A DNA stretch of 15,637 bases. Source: CALHVX01 sp051027215. GTDB taxonomy: Bacteria > Pseudomonadota > Gammaproteobacteria > Pseudomonadales > Azotimanducaceae. The position numbers and the translations under genes were made by a program. The notes under the pieces were generated by a model. That model ran no database searches. It saw nothing but the letters and a program-made list of their open reading frames with translations, and was not told where the DNA came from. Below are positions 1-7,609 of the stretch, one piece after another; the first letter of the stretch is position 1, and each line of letters begins with the position of its first letter. The DNA is taken from assembly GCA_051027215.1 (NCBI GenBank), contig JBPCXR010000030.1, forward strand, positions 1-15,637, written 5' to 3'.

Positions 1-91
1 ATGGGCCGATCTTGGGTCTGATCATCAGTTTCTAGTTAGGTTCTAGCTGCACCATGTCTAATAGTGGTAGCCATTGATCTGCTCGCACCAG

Positions 92-1288
92 TTACGCTTG
101 AGTTGTTCGAACGATGCCAAACTCCTTCAGAATTTCGTCTTCGTGTTCACCAAGCTTCGGCGGCACTTGGTAGAGCCCGGTTGTGGCATTTTGAAACTTG
201 ATCGGGTTGCCGACTGTTGGAAGTTCTGGATTGTCGCCAGGTAGCTGGAACGTCTGGATCATGTCACGCGCAGCCAAGTGTGGATCGGAGAAGATCTCTG
301 CCAACGTGTTCGCTGGCCCACAAGGCACATGTCCGCCCAAAGTGTTGACGATCTCTTGCTTGCTCTTGCTCTGTGTCCATGCGGAAACCTGAGCTTCGGT
401 AAAATCCTGATTGGCGCAGCGCTTGGCGTTGGTTGCTGTGCGTTCATCTTCCGCAAGTTCGGGGCGCCCCATTGCTTCGCACAAAAACTGCCAGTGGCGC
501 TCCACTGGTGCAGCGATAGCGATGCGCCCGTCCTTTGCATCGAACAACCCAAACGGTACCAGTGCCCGTCGTCGAGGCCCGTGGGCGTTACCCGCAAGGC
601 CGAACGCGGTGACATTAGATTTGAGTAGGGTCAGCATGCTGTCGTACATGGCAACGTCGACGAAGTCCCCTTGACCGGTGTGTTGCGCCTTCACGATGGC
701 GGAGACGAGGCCTAAGGCCATGAGCGTTCCTGGGTAAATGTCGGCAATGGCGATGGGAAAGAGGTCGCCGGTAGCTTCGACTAGACCACCAACACTCTGG
801 CCGGCGACATCAAGGCACGGCCAGTCTGCATAGGGGCTTTCTCCCGTACGTGGATCGCCATAGCCGCGCACAGCGGCGTAGACGATGCGCGGATTGCGTT
901 TTGCGATGCTCTCGAAGCTCAAGCCGAGCTTATCCATCACACCGGTGCGCATGTTTTCGACGATGGCGTCCGCTTGCTCACACATCTGCAGTAGGATTTC
1001 GCAGTCTTCCTCCTGCTTTAGATCCAAGCAGATACTTCGTTTGTTTCGATTGACCGAGGCGAAGGACATACCGTAATCGGCACCGCTTTCTGCGTGCTTG
1101 AAAGCGTGCTCATAATCCGGGGGGTAGGGCGCTAAGGTTCGAAAACCATCGCCGTCTGGCGGTTCAACTTTGATGACATTGGCGCCCAAATCGGCCAGTA
1201 AGACAGTGCCGAACGGCCCCGCATAAGCCATAGAACAGTCAATTATTGTGATTCCAGACAGCGGGCCGGTACGTTCTGTATTAGACAT
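92..1288 (-). CDS. Class III (CaiB/BaiF) acyl-CoA transferase
   Basis: A cytosolic enzyme of 398 aa, the usual length for family III CoA-transferases, which move CoA between carboxylic acids through an aspartyl-CoA thioester. The N-terminus shows the family pattern: a beta strand (GITIIDCS, about 12-19), then AGPFGTVLLADLGANVIKVE (23-42), the CoA-binding Rossmann-like start. The segment NRNKRSICLDLK lies at about 80-91. ADIYPG places the likely catalytic nucleophile at Asp183, matching the Asp of the GD/AD-xxx-G motif in formyl-CoA transferase (aligned by eye). The ATG at 1286-1288 follows a purine-rich GGGAG stretch and gives the expected N-terminus. It lies 51 nt downstream of the LLM oxidoreductase at 1340-2257 on the same strand, so the two are probably co-transcribed. 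Some family members are racemases (alpha-methylacyl-CoA racemase type), so the exact reaction and acid substrate are unknown. Confidence 0.93.
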   Translation of the reverse strand: MSNTERTGPLSGITIIDCSMAYAGPFGTVLLADLGANVIKVEPPDGDGFRTLAPYPPDYEHAFKHAESGADYGMSFASVNRNKRSICLDLKQEEDCEILLQMCEQADAIVENMRTGVMDKLGLSFESIAKRNPRIVYAAVRGYGDPRTGESPYADWPCLDVAGQSVGGLVEATGDLFPIAIADIYPGTLMALGLVSAIVKAQHTGQGDFVDVAMYDSMLTLLKSNVTAFGLAGNAHGPRRRALVPFGLFDAKDGRIAIAAPVERHWQFLCEAMGRPELAEDERTATNAKRCANQDFTEAQVSAWTQSKSKQEIVNTLGGHVPCGPANTLAEIFSDPHLAARDMIQTFQLPGDNPELPTVGNPIKFQNATTGLYQVPPKLGEHEDEILKEFGIVRTTQA

Positions 1289-1339
1289 GTGTTCCCACTC
1301 CCATACCTTTAGGTGCTGCGTGAACGCTGCGTCTGTCGA

Positions 1340-2257
1340 CTATTCTAACTCGGGTGAGAGCTTTTCATACACTTCGCGCAAGTAGTCTAGTAGCGCATCG
1401 ACCGTGCGATGGCCTTGCTGAAAGATGGGCACGCAATCGATGGACGTTTGTTGAAATCCAAGTTCTTTCAATTCGATGGTTCGATCTAGGAGCAAATTCG
1501 GATCGGCGAAGAAACGTTTGCGCTTCTCTTTATCCAGGGGGCTCGGCGACAAGGACATTTGTAAGCCAACGCTTGCCAGATCACGTCCGTATTCTTCGGC
1601 GTATTGCCTGAGCTCAGCGAGTCGCGCTTCGATAGGTTTGTCGCCAGGAGCATTCATTGCCATCCAGCCATCGCCCATTCGCGCGACTCGGCGCAGGGCT
1701 GGGCTTTTGGTGCCGCCAATCCAAATTGGAATCTTGCCGCCTTGAGGCGGTTTGGGTTCCATAGCCATTTCGTCGATTTGATAGTGCTTGCCGTGGTAAT
1801 TGACGTGCTCATCGCTCCAGTAAGCGCGCAAGATGTCGATGCACTCATCCATGCGCTGGCCGCGGTCGGTGAACTGTTCTCCCTGTGCCTCGTACTCGGA
1901 TGCCTGCCAGCCGGTTCCCACGCCCAGCCGGACGCGCCCGCCAGACAGCGTATCCAACGTGCTTACCTGTTTAGCTACCAATGTTGGATGACGTTGGGGT
2001 AACACTAACACTGAGGTTCCAAGCCCAATGGTCTTGGTATGGGCCGCTGCGAACGCGAGTAGCATAAACGCTTCGACTATGGGCATCTTCGGTGAGTAGA
2101 AAGGCTTAGTTCGGGTATCGGTGGGATAGCCCATCACCACATGGTCGAACATATCGAGCTCATCGAATCCAATCTGTTCGAACCCGCGGATGAGCTTGCC
2201 GACTGCTTCTGGTCCGTCGCGGTACATGACGCTGGGGAATACGACTGATACTTTCAC
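1340..2257 (-). CDS. LLM-class (luciferase-like) oxidoreductase, TIGR03619-like
   Basis: A 305 aa protein with the bacterial-luciferase TIM-barrel fold, resembling the TIGR03619 group usually annotated as F420-dependent. Diagnostic stretches are the GLGTSVLVLPQRHPTLVAKQ segment near residue 77, LSGGRVRLGVGTGW just after 100, and a later PIWIGGTKSPALRRVARMGD block typical of the flavin/F420 phosphate-binding side. The start is GTG (2255-2257): the resulting MKVSVVFPS is the normal first beta strand, and the next Met (residue 11) would delete it. The Shine-Dalgarno match is weak. It is the first gene of a two-gene minus-strand unit with the CoA-transferase and faces the crotonase gene across about 140 bp. 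The role is probably reduction or oxidation of a small organic or CoA-linked substrate. Whether the cofactor is F420 or FMN cannot be told from sequence, and many proteobacteria lack F420. Confidence 0.88.
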   Translation of the reverse strand: MKVSVVFPSVMYRDGPEAVGKLIRGFEQIGFDELDMFDHVVMGYPTDTRTKPFYSPKMPIVEAFMLLAFAAAHTKTIGLGTSVLVLPQRHPTLVAKQVSTLDTLSGGRVRLGVGTGWQASEYEAQGEQFTDRGQRMDECIDILRAYWSDEHVNYHGKHYQIDEMAMEPKPPQGGKIPIWIGGTKSPALRRVARMGDGWMAMNAPGDKPIEARLAELRQYAEEYGRDLASVGLQMSLSPSPLDKEKRKRFFADPNLLLDRTIELKELGFQQTSIDCVPIFQQGHRTVDALLDYLREVYEKLSPELE

Positions 2258-2289
2258 AATATTTGCCGACTAGCAGAACCTGGTAGAAG

Positions 2290-2318
2290 ATAGTACACAA
2301 AGAGCGGGTTGGCTTTAA
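2290..2318 (-). promoter_or_regulatory. Possible sigma70-type promoter for the LLM/CoA-transferase unit
   Basis: On the minus strand TACTAT (2290-2295) resembles a -10 box (5 of 6 to TATAAT). TTAAAG (2313-2318) stands 17 bp upstream as a weak -35 (3 of 6). A start site near 2283 would leave a leader of about 25 nt before the GTG at 2257. The region also contains the short palindrome GCTC-GGT-GAGC (2330-2340), which could be an operator serving either divergent gene. Motif matching by eye only. Confidence 0.3.
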
Positions 2319-2397
2319 TTGAGCTTCCTGCTCGGTGAGCGTAACAGCTGAGTAAGCATTGACCGCGCTCGCACTGCAACTCACCCAAGGGGGTAAT

Positions 2398-3222
2398 ATG
2401 CCAGACGCGCCGTACCGGACTATCGAATACAGTGTTGCCAATGCGGTGGCACGAATTCATCTCAATCGCCCGAAATATAAGAACGCTCAGAGTCGCGTGT
2501 TGCTAGAAGAGTTGGATTTGGCGTTCGCCTCCGCAGAGCAGGACCCCGAGGTAAACGTCATCGTACTCACCGGCGAGGGTGAGCATTTTTCTTCGGGTCA
2601 TGATCTGGGAACGCCGGATGAGCAGGCAGATCGTGAGCGACGGCCATGGCGGGGCGGCGTACGGGGCTGGTATGAAAAGACCCACGAGATCTTCTTCGCC
2701 AACACAATGCGTTGGCGCAATATCCCCAAGCCAACGGTATGTGCAGTACAAGGCTACTGCATATTCGGCGGGTGGATGATCGCGTCGGCCATGGACGTAA
2801 TCATTGCTGCTGATGACGCTATGTTTCTCGGCAGTCACTTCCAGTACTTTTCCATGCCTTGGGATCTGAACGCCCGAAAGGTCAAAGAGCTACTGTATGA
2901 AAGCCGTTTCCTTGATGCTCACGAAGCGTGTGAGATCGGACTGGTTAATCGCGTCGTGCCGTGCGGGGAGCTGGAGTCCCATGTTATGGAGTGGGCGGAG
3001 CGGGTCGCACGCAATGATCCTTTTTTGATGCGCATGGCCAAGGCTGCCACCAATCACGCCGAAGAAACGCGTGGCTTCACCGCCCACACGACTGCGGCCC
3101 ACGCGTTCTATACTTTGGCGCGGGTGGGAGAGCGCGATCCGGACTCCTATGTCGCCGATCCGTTTGCGAAGCGACGACCCATGGTGGATGTGGCATTGGA
3201 GAACTACAAGCGTTCAAAGTGA
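2398..3222 (+). CDS. Crotonase-superfamily protein with non-canonical active site (enoyl-CoA hydratase-like)
   Basis: A 274 aa crotonase-fold protein, normal length. The two oxyanion-hole segments are present: FSSGHDL (64-70) and GYCIFGGW (119-126), which bind the thioester carbonyl of an acyl-CoA. Aligned by eye with rat enoyl-CoA hydratase, the Glu144 position is Met127 and the Glu164 position is His147 (in MFLGSHFQYF, 142-151). The two positions keep the 20-residue spacing of the original pair, so a simple hydratase mechanism is doubtful. Other crotonases (isomerases, dehalogenases, hydrolases) use different residues. The ATG at 2398 is chosen because AAGGGGG (2387-2393) precedes it by 4 nt and the protein then begins as expected; an in-frame TTG at 2359 would add 13 residues without support. 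The gene stands alone and is divergent from the LLM/CoA-transferase pair, suggesting a role in the same acyl-CoA pathway. Confidence 0.9.
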   Translation: MPDAPYRTIEYSVANAVARIHLNRPKYKNAQSRVLLEELDLAFASAEQDPEVNVIVLTGEGEHFSSGHDLGTPDEQADRERRPWRGGVRGWYEKTHEIFFANTMRWRNIPKPTVCAVQGYCIFGGWMIASAMDVIIAADDAMFLGSHFQYFSMPWDLNARKVKELLYESRFLDAHEACEIGLVNRVVPCGELESHVMEWAERVARNDPFLMRMAKAATNHAEETRGFTAHTTAAHAFYTLARVGERDPDSYVADPFAKRRPMVDVALENYKRSK

Positions 3223-3299
3223 TGACCTTCGTGGGAGTGAGTTCACGCCCATTCAAAGCAGCTAGAATCGAGTTCGCCCCTTAGTGGCGGAAGAGTGGC

Positions 3300-4526
3300 T
3301 CAATCACTCCTCGCCGTCATGCTCTGAATGTGTTTCGTTAGAGCAGCGCCTCGGCGCTCGTAGTGTGGGTAACCTTCTAGCCGTGCCAGCGCATTCTGCG
3401 CCTGTTCGAAAGCCTTCTGATTGATGTGTGCTATCGCTAGTAGGTAGTACAACTCTGCTGGAGCCTGCTCACCGTAGGCCAGTGCCGCACGCTCCAGGGC
3501 TTTGGTGGCAGGTGGATACTGCTCCCAGTGCAGGTGGAGCTGGCCCATCATAAACGCGGGTTTGCCGTTTTCGGGGTTAAGGGACTGTGCCTTGGTGAGC
3601 GCGGCAATCGCTTGGTTGAACTCTCTTGCCAACAGCCACATTTCTGCCAGCAGCAGCAGATCGTCTGCTGTATCCGGTGTCTGTTGTTCATCCAGGCCCC
3701 GGGCCAGCAGCTCAGCGCCGTCTGCGGGCATCCCAATGTGGGCAAAGAAGCGGGCTAGACGCCTCCTGTCCCGATACGCCTGGTCATTGAGGTGTTCCAA
3801 AATCGCCAGCGCGGCGGTGCCATCCGGCACGCGTTCGAGCACTAGTAACACCGAGGCCAGGTTGCGCCACCAGCGTTCTTGGGCCGGATCGCGAGCGATC
3901 AGTTCTTCCAACAGCTCGACGGCCTCCCGGGTTCGACCAGCTTTGGCATACGCATAGGCCAATAATTCAATCCAATGTGAAAAGGGGGTAATGTCCACCG
4001 TGGCGATTGCCTGCTCGAGCCTGGCGATGGCCGCATCGGTCTGATCAAGACGCAAATACCCATAGCCCATGAGAAACAGGCCGCCGGGAAACGGCTCCTC
4101 CTGAACCGCCACCCACAGCTCTAGCTGTTCTAGCCCGCCCGGGTAATCGTCTAGTGTTAGTAGTACTTGACCTAACAGTAAGCGCAGCTCTGGCGCGTAT
4201 TCGTTGGGCTGGCCCGCCAGCGTGTCTTGCAGCTCATCCCGAGCCAGGGGGAATTGTTGTTCTTGCATTAGCAGCGCCGCACGCTCGCGCATGATGAATG
4301 CCTTAATCTGCGGGGAGCGGCTACCGCGGCGCGCCAGCAAACGCGCGAGCGCAGCCAGTGCGTTGTCGGCATCCTCAGCGGATTGCTCGACGATCTTAGT
4401 GACTTGCCGCACTACCGTCTCTGGCACTGCGGATCTGGAGGGCGAAGCGGACAGGGCGCTTGCTGGAAACAAGACCAGCGCTGCAATCGTAGATTGGATC
4501 ATCCGCCGAAAGCCCGTGTGTAGCAC
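3300..4526 (-). CDS. Periplasmic TPR-repeat protein of the TonB operon
   Basis: A 408 aa protein beginning with a basic stretch and a hydrophobic segment (MIQSTIAALVLFPASALSA, 9-27) that looks like a cleavable signal peptide with no lipobox cysteine, so it is probably soluble in the periplasm. From about residue 90 to the end the sequence is helix-turn-helix rich with repeated TPR-like patterns, for example the FLMGYGYLRLDQTDAAIARLEQA region, LAYAYAKAGRTREAVELLEE, and FMMGQLHLHWEQYPPATKAL. The start is GTG at 4524-4526, set by a strong GGAGGAG (4532-4538) with 5 nt spacing; the internal Met9 lacks such a site. The gene begins 2 nt after the tonB stop, so it is the last gene of the operon. TPR proteins are regular partners of this DUF3450-type TonB operon in Vibrio-like bacteria and presumably scaffold or modulate the complex; the exact role is inferred. 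Confidence 0.88.
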   Translation of the reverse strand: MLHTGFRRMIQSTIAALVLFPASALSASPSRSAVPETVVRQVTKIVEQSAEDADNALAALARLLARRGSRSPQIKAFIMRERAALLMQEQQFPLARDELQDTLAGQPNEYAPELRLLLGQVLLTLDDYPGGLEQLELWVAVQEEPFPGGLFLMGYGYLRLDQTDAAIARLEQAIATVDITPFSHWIELLAYAYAKAGRTREAVELLEELIARDPAQERWWRNLASVLLVLERVPDGTAALAILEHLNDQAYRDRRRLARFFAHIGMPADGAELLARGLDEQQTPDTADDLLLLAEMWLLAREFNQAIAALTKAQSLNPENGKPAFMMGQLHLHWEQYPPATKALERAALAYGEQAPAELYYLLAIAHINQKAFEQAQNALARLEGYPHYERRGAALTKHIQSMTARSD

Positions 4527-4528
4527 CG

Positions 4529-5248
4529 TTACTCCTCCGGTAGATCGAACTCGATCAGCACTCGCGCTGTCACGGCGACTGTGCGGCCATTACGCACAAC
4601 TGGCTGAAAACGCCAGCGTGACACTGCAGCCACGGCTGCGCTATTGAAGATGCGGGATGGTTTCGCGTCAATGACCTCGGCGTTGTGCACACTGCCATCG
4701 GTGGCTACATCGAACCGAACGTTCACGTAGCCCTCGATCTCGCGCATTAGTGCCGATGGTGGGTATTGCGGTGGCAATTTACTGAGCGCAGTGAGCTCGC
4801 TGGCCATCATGACTTCCATGGCCGCAGCGCCACTGCCTTGCACCAGCTGGGCACCGATGGCCACACCGCCTCCAGCACCCAGAAAGCTGGTGATGCTTAT
4901 CATGTTTGCAGCAGTCGGCAGTTCTGTCGCATCTGCTGCGATATTCGGATCCATTCGTGCCTGCGGGCGCTTGATTTGTTTCGGCATGGGTGGTGGTTTG
5001 CGCCGCCGGTCTTTGATCTTGGTTTCATCGTTCACGGGAGTGCGGACGAAGTCGATGGTCTGAGCATCGAGTGCATCAACCAGGCGTACCCTTTCGCGCG
5101 AGATCATGCTTTCCATGGTGACGAACAGCGCGGCATTAATGGCGAGTGCCCCGAGCGCGATGACGCCGTAGCGCCATGAGTGGGCGAGGGCACCTGGCGC
5201 CAGGATTGGTGCCGGGCTTTTTGGCCCCTCTTCGGTGGGCTTTTTCAC
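4529..5248 (-). CDS. tonB: TonB energy-transducing protein
   Basis: A 239 aa inner-membrane protein that spans the periplasm and transmits proton-motive force to outer-membrane receptors. It has a short cytoplasmic N-terminus, a single membrane helix at about 26-46, a short basic/proline-rich segment (RRRKPPPMPKQIKRP, 81-95) and a C-terminal TonB fold (about 160-236). The C-terminal domain shows QYPPSALMREIEGYVNVRFD (161-180) and the conserved RWRFQP (211-216). The proline-rich linker is much shorter than in E. coli TonB, as in TonB2-type proteins, and is followed by a glycine/alanine-rich stretch (about 123-143). The start ATG overlaps the exbD stop as ATGA, consistent with translational coupling. 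No TonB-dependent receptor is in the window, so the transported substrate is unknown. Confidence 0.94.
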   Translation of the reverse strand: MKKPTEEGPKSPAPILAPGALAHSWRYGVIALGALAINAALFVTMESMISRERVRLVDALDAQTIDFVRTPVNDETKIKDRRRKPPPMPKQIKRPQARMDPNIAADATELPTAANMISITSFLGAGGGVAIGAQLVQGSGAAAMEVMMASELTALSKLPPQYPPSALMREIEGYVNVRFDVATDGSVHNAEVIDAKPSRIFNSAAVAAVSRWRFQPVVRNGRTVAVTARVLIEFDLPEE

Positions 5249-5673
5249 TGGCTGCCTACGGTTTCTTCGGTGGCCTCTGCCGCGGCGATGGCGACCTTGC
5301 CAGCGCCGGCTAAGCGGGCCTGATCGATCACCTGCACCACCAGTCCGGTGCGAGAATCCTCGTCGGAGAGCACCACCACAGAGGCGTCCGGGCTTTCCAG
5401 CAACATCCGCTCAATCACGCCGCGCACCCGTCGCACGTCTATTTTCTTTTTGTCGATCCAGATGTCGCCGGTGTCTGTTACGGCTACTAAGATGGTCGTA
5501 GACTTCTGCACTGCAGTGGACTTAGCGCTTGGTTGATCGACTTCAACACCGGGCAGTCGAACGAAGGTGGAGTTCACCGCGAAGAAGATCAACAGGATGA
5601 ACACCATGTCGATTAATGGGGTGAGGTTTATGGCGGCGTTGCCACCCTCATCTCGGGTATGCAGTCGCATCAT
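5245..5673 (-). CDS. exbD: ExbD/TolR-family biopolymer transport protein
   Basis: A 142 aa protein, the usual ExbD size. It has a short cytoplasmic N-terminus, one membrane helix (about 18-38) and a periplasmic domain. The helix contains LTPLIDMVFILLIFF (17-31), whose Asp22 matches the essential protonatable Asp25 of E. coli ExbD. The periplasmic part holds DTGDIWIDKKKID, then a VVVLSDEDSRTGLVVQVIDQ segment, typical of the ExbD/TolR domain. It forms the proton channel with ExbB and energises TonB. Its start overlaps the exbB stop (ATGA) and its stop overlaps the tonB start, so the three genes are translationally coupled. The Tol alternative (TolR) is unlikely because the neighbour is TonB and there is no tolA, tolB or pal nearby. 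Confidence 0.95.
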   Translation of the reverse strand: MMRLHTRDEGGNAAINLTPLIDMVFILLIFFAVNSTFVRLPGVEVDQPSAKSTAVQKSTTILVAVTDTGDIWIDKKKIDVRRVRGVIERMLLESPDASVVVLSDEDSRTGLVVQVIDQARLAGAGKVAIAAAEATEETVGSQ

Positions 5674-6221
5674 GTTGGTGCTCCCCGCGCCCGTAAAATT
5701 CGTTCGTTGTCTGCGTTCAGCACTTCCGCCAGATGCTCGGTTTCCCGCTCAACTTTGTTTTGTAGATCGTTGGCGAAGTACATGCCGGCAATGGCGGTCA
5801 ATAGTCCTGCCATGGTCGTGATCAGTGCCTGCGAAATACCGTCTGCCATACCGCGCAAATTGCCGTTGCCGAACACTGTCATGACCTCGAACGTTTTGAT
5901 CATACCGATCACCGTTCCCAGCAGACCTAGTAGTGGTAGCACAGCGGTGATCACGTTAATCGTGCCGACCCAGGTGAGTAAGTGGCCATGAAACTGGTTC
6001 GTTAACCCTTCCCGTAGGCGCGTGTTCACTACTGGATCTGAACTGTACTGACGATGCCACTGGTCGACGATGTTGCGCACTAGGTTTGGGCGCACGCGGT
6101 AGAGGAACAGATAACGTTCGAGGATCAGCGCCCACATGGCGATGGATGCGGCGGCGATTGCGACCAGTACCCAACCGCCAGCGACGAACATCTCGCTCTG
6201 CTGTAGCCAGTCCAGCAGCAT
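5670..6221 (-). CDS. exbB: ExbB/MotA/TolQ-family proton channel subunit (short form)
   Basis: A 183 aa inner-membrane protein with three helices by eye (about 15-38, 84-108, 127-150), shorter than E. coli ExbB and typical of the ExbB2 proteins in TonB2 operons. The conserved core PLLGLLGTVIGMIKTF (96-111) and GISQALITT (128-136) carries the channel-lining Thr positions of the family (about Thr103 and Thr135/136, assigned by similarity to E. coli Thr148 and Thr181). The same core recurs in the long ExbB-like protein encoded just upstream, so the operon holds two paralogous channel-type proteins. The start ATG shares one base with the stop of the upstream gene (TGATG), and the gene's end overlaps exbD by 4 nt. 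Role: proton-driven energising of TonB together with ExbD. Confidence 0.95.
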   Translation of the reverse strand: MLLDWLQQSEMFVAGGWVLVAIAAASIAMWALILERYLFLYRVRPNLVRNIVDQWHRQYSSDPVVNTRLREGLTNQFHGHLLTWVGTINVITAVLPLLGLLGTVIGMIKTFEVMTVFGNGNLRGMADGISQALITTMAGLLTAIAGMYFANDLQNKVERETEHLAEVLNADNERILRARGAPT

Positions 6222-7609
6222 CAGGCAGCGCTTCTTTGGGTGGCGAACAGATCGGTTGCCTTCTGATCGAGCCTGGTAATCAGCGTATTAGCGCGGCCTT
6301 GTAAGAAGCTATGAATCAGCAGCAGGGGGATAGCAACCGCTAAACCAAGTTGTGTGGTGATCAATGCTTGAGAAATGCCTCCAGACATGAGCCGCGGATC
6401 TCCAGCGCCGAACAGGGTGATGACCTGAAAGGTTTCGATCATGCCAGTAACCGTGCCCAGTAAACCCAGTAATGGGCTTACAGCAGCGATGGTAGCCAGT
6501 GTCGGCAATCCGCGGTTGAGCCGCTCGGCTTCGCCGGCGACGACTTCATCGAGCTTGGCAGACAGCGCGTCTGGTTCGGTTTGGTAGGTAGGATCAGCAG
6601 CAACGCCGCGCAGTGCCGCCACGGCGTACTTACCGCTAGCCTCTGGATTGTTGAGCTCGGCATTGGCGCGGCGACGGGAAAGCAGTAACACGAACAGTCG
6701 ATGGGCACCTAGCAGTAAACCGACGGCGCCGATCAGTAAAATGAGATAGCCGATCACACCGCCTTGCTGCACGCGCTCGTTAAGCTTAGGCGCTTGTACG
6801 ATCAGAGCCAGTATGGAACCTCGCGAAGGGTCCAAAGACACGGTGCTCATGGGTAGCTCGGCTTGTTCAAAAGCTAAAGCTGCCGCGACGCTGGTACCGG
6901 CAGGTTGGCGCGACAGTGCCAGCAGGCGACCAGTATCGGGTAGGTAGCGCAGGTACTCGCCATCCGCTAGTGCGGTGAAGGTGCCGACTCGCGTGACCCG
7001 CCGCGTGGATTCTTCTCCAGCAGCAGAAATGACGGCCGCATCGAAGCGCGCAACCTGTCCGCTCAGATTCATCTCATCGAGCAGCGCCAGCCACAGTTCC
7101 CGCAAATCGCTGGCGGTTGGGTTCGCCTCGCCAGCAGCTAGCCGCTCGACGAGCGCGTTGCGGGTATCATCCTGGGCCGAAACCAGGGAGTTGCGCAGGG
7201 TAGGGGCGGCGTCGCCGGCGACCTGACGGACAACGGCAAACACGTCGCGCAGATCGCCGGAATTCTCTTCAAGTGCGGTCTCGAGCTCCGTTAGGGTTTC
7301 TTCACCGGCCTCGAATGCCGCGCGCAGCTGATCCGCTTCGGCTTCTGCCTGCTGGCGGCGCTTACGAGCGTCGGCCAGTAGACTGGCACGCTCATCCCGT
7401 GCGGCGATAAATTTCCGCTCCCGTTCCGCCAGTCGCGTTTTGGCTCTCGATCTAGCATCCCGCACGGACTGTACCAACGCATCGAGCGTAGTAGCTTCCT
7501 GCTCAGCGGTCTGCGCTGCAGTTGCTGCGAGCCCGCTTGGTGCCAGTAACAGAAATCCCAGCGCCAGTACGCGAGCACACAGACCTGCACGATTGGCATG
7601 GCAGATCAT
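6221..7609 (-). CDS. Long ExbB-like protein with periplasmic coiled coil (TtpC-like)
   Basis: A 462 aa protein (from the ATG chosen here) with a signal peptide-like N-terminus (about 10-32), a charged coiled-coil region rich in Ala, Glu and Arg (about 40-115), a mixed periplasmic domain, then a MotA/TolQ/ExbB domain with three membrane helices (about 284-308, 368-392, 412-434). The channel core PLLGLLGTVTGMIETF and GISQALITT mirrors the short ExbB. This architecture is that of TtpC, the extra component of TonB2 systems in Vibrio. The ATG at 7607-7609 is preferred because it forms an ATGA overlap with the DUF3450 stop, as at the exbB/exbD and exbD/tonB junctions. A GTG at 7630 would add 7 residues but has no good ribosome site. 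Probable role: connecting the ExbB/ExbD/TonB complex to the periplasm or outer membrane. Confidence 0.9.
   Translation of the reverse strand: MICHANRAGLCARVLALGFLLLAPSGLAATAAQTAEQEATTLDALVQSVRDARSRAKTRLAERERKFIAARDERASLLADARKRRQQAEAEADQLRAAFEAGEETLTELETALEENSGDLRDVFAVVRQVAGDAAPTLRNSLVSAQDDTRNALVERLAAGEANPTASDLRELWLALLDEMNLSGQVARFDAAVISAAGEESTRRVTRVGTFTALADGEYLRYLPDTGRLLALSRQPAGTSVAAALAFEQAELPMSTVSLDPSRGSILALIVQAPKLNERVQQGGVIGYLILLIGAVGLLLGAHRLFVLLLSRRRANAELNNPEASGKYAVAALRGVAADPTYQTEPDALSAKLDEVVAGEAERLNRGLPTLATIAAVSPLLGLLGTVTGMIETFQVITLFGAGDPRLMSGGISQALITTQLGLAVAIPLLLIHSFLQGRANTLITRLDQKATDLFATQRSAA

Noticed and set aside
1..91. Left edge of the window, searched for a partial gene
   Set aside because: The plus frame from base 1 stops after a few codons and no minus-strand frame shows family features; nothing can be supported here.
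3223..3299. Possible convergent terminator between the crotonase and TPR genes (GTGAGTTCAC near 3236 and TTCGCC/GGCGGAA at 3273-3292)
   Set aside because: The stems are short or bulged and neither is followed by a T-run on the relevant strand.
3502..3957. 151-codon open frame on the plus strand opposite the TPR gene
   Set aside because: It has low-complexity Ser/Arg/Ala composition, no ribosome site and lies wholly antisense to a well-supported gene.
4204..4647. 147-codon open frame on the plus strand across the TPR/tonB junction
   Set aside because: It is a shadow frame antisense to two recognised genes; its Ser/Arg-rich product resembles no family.
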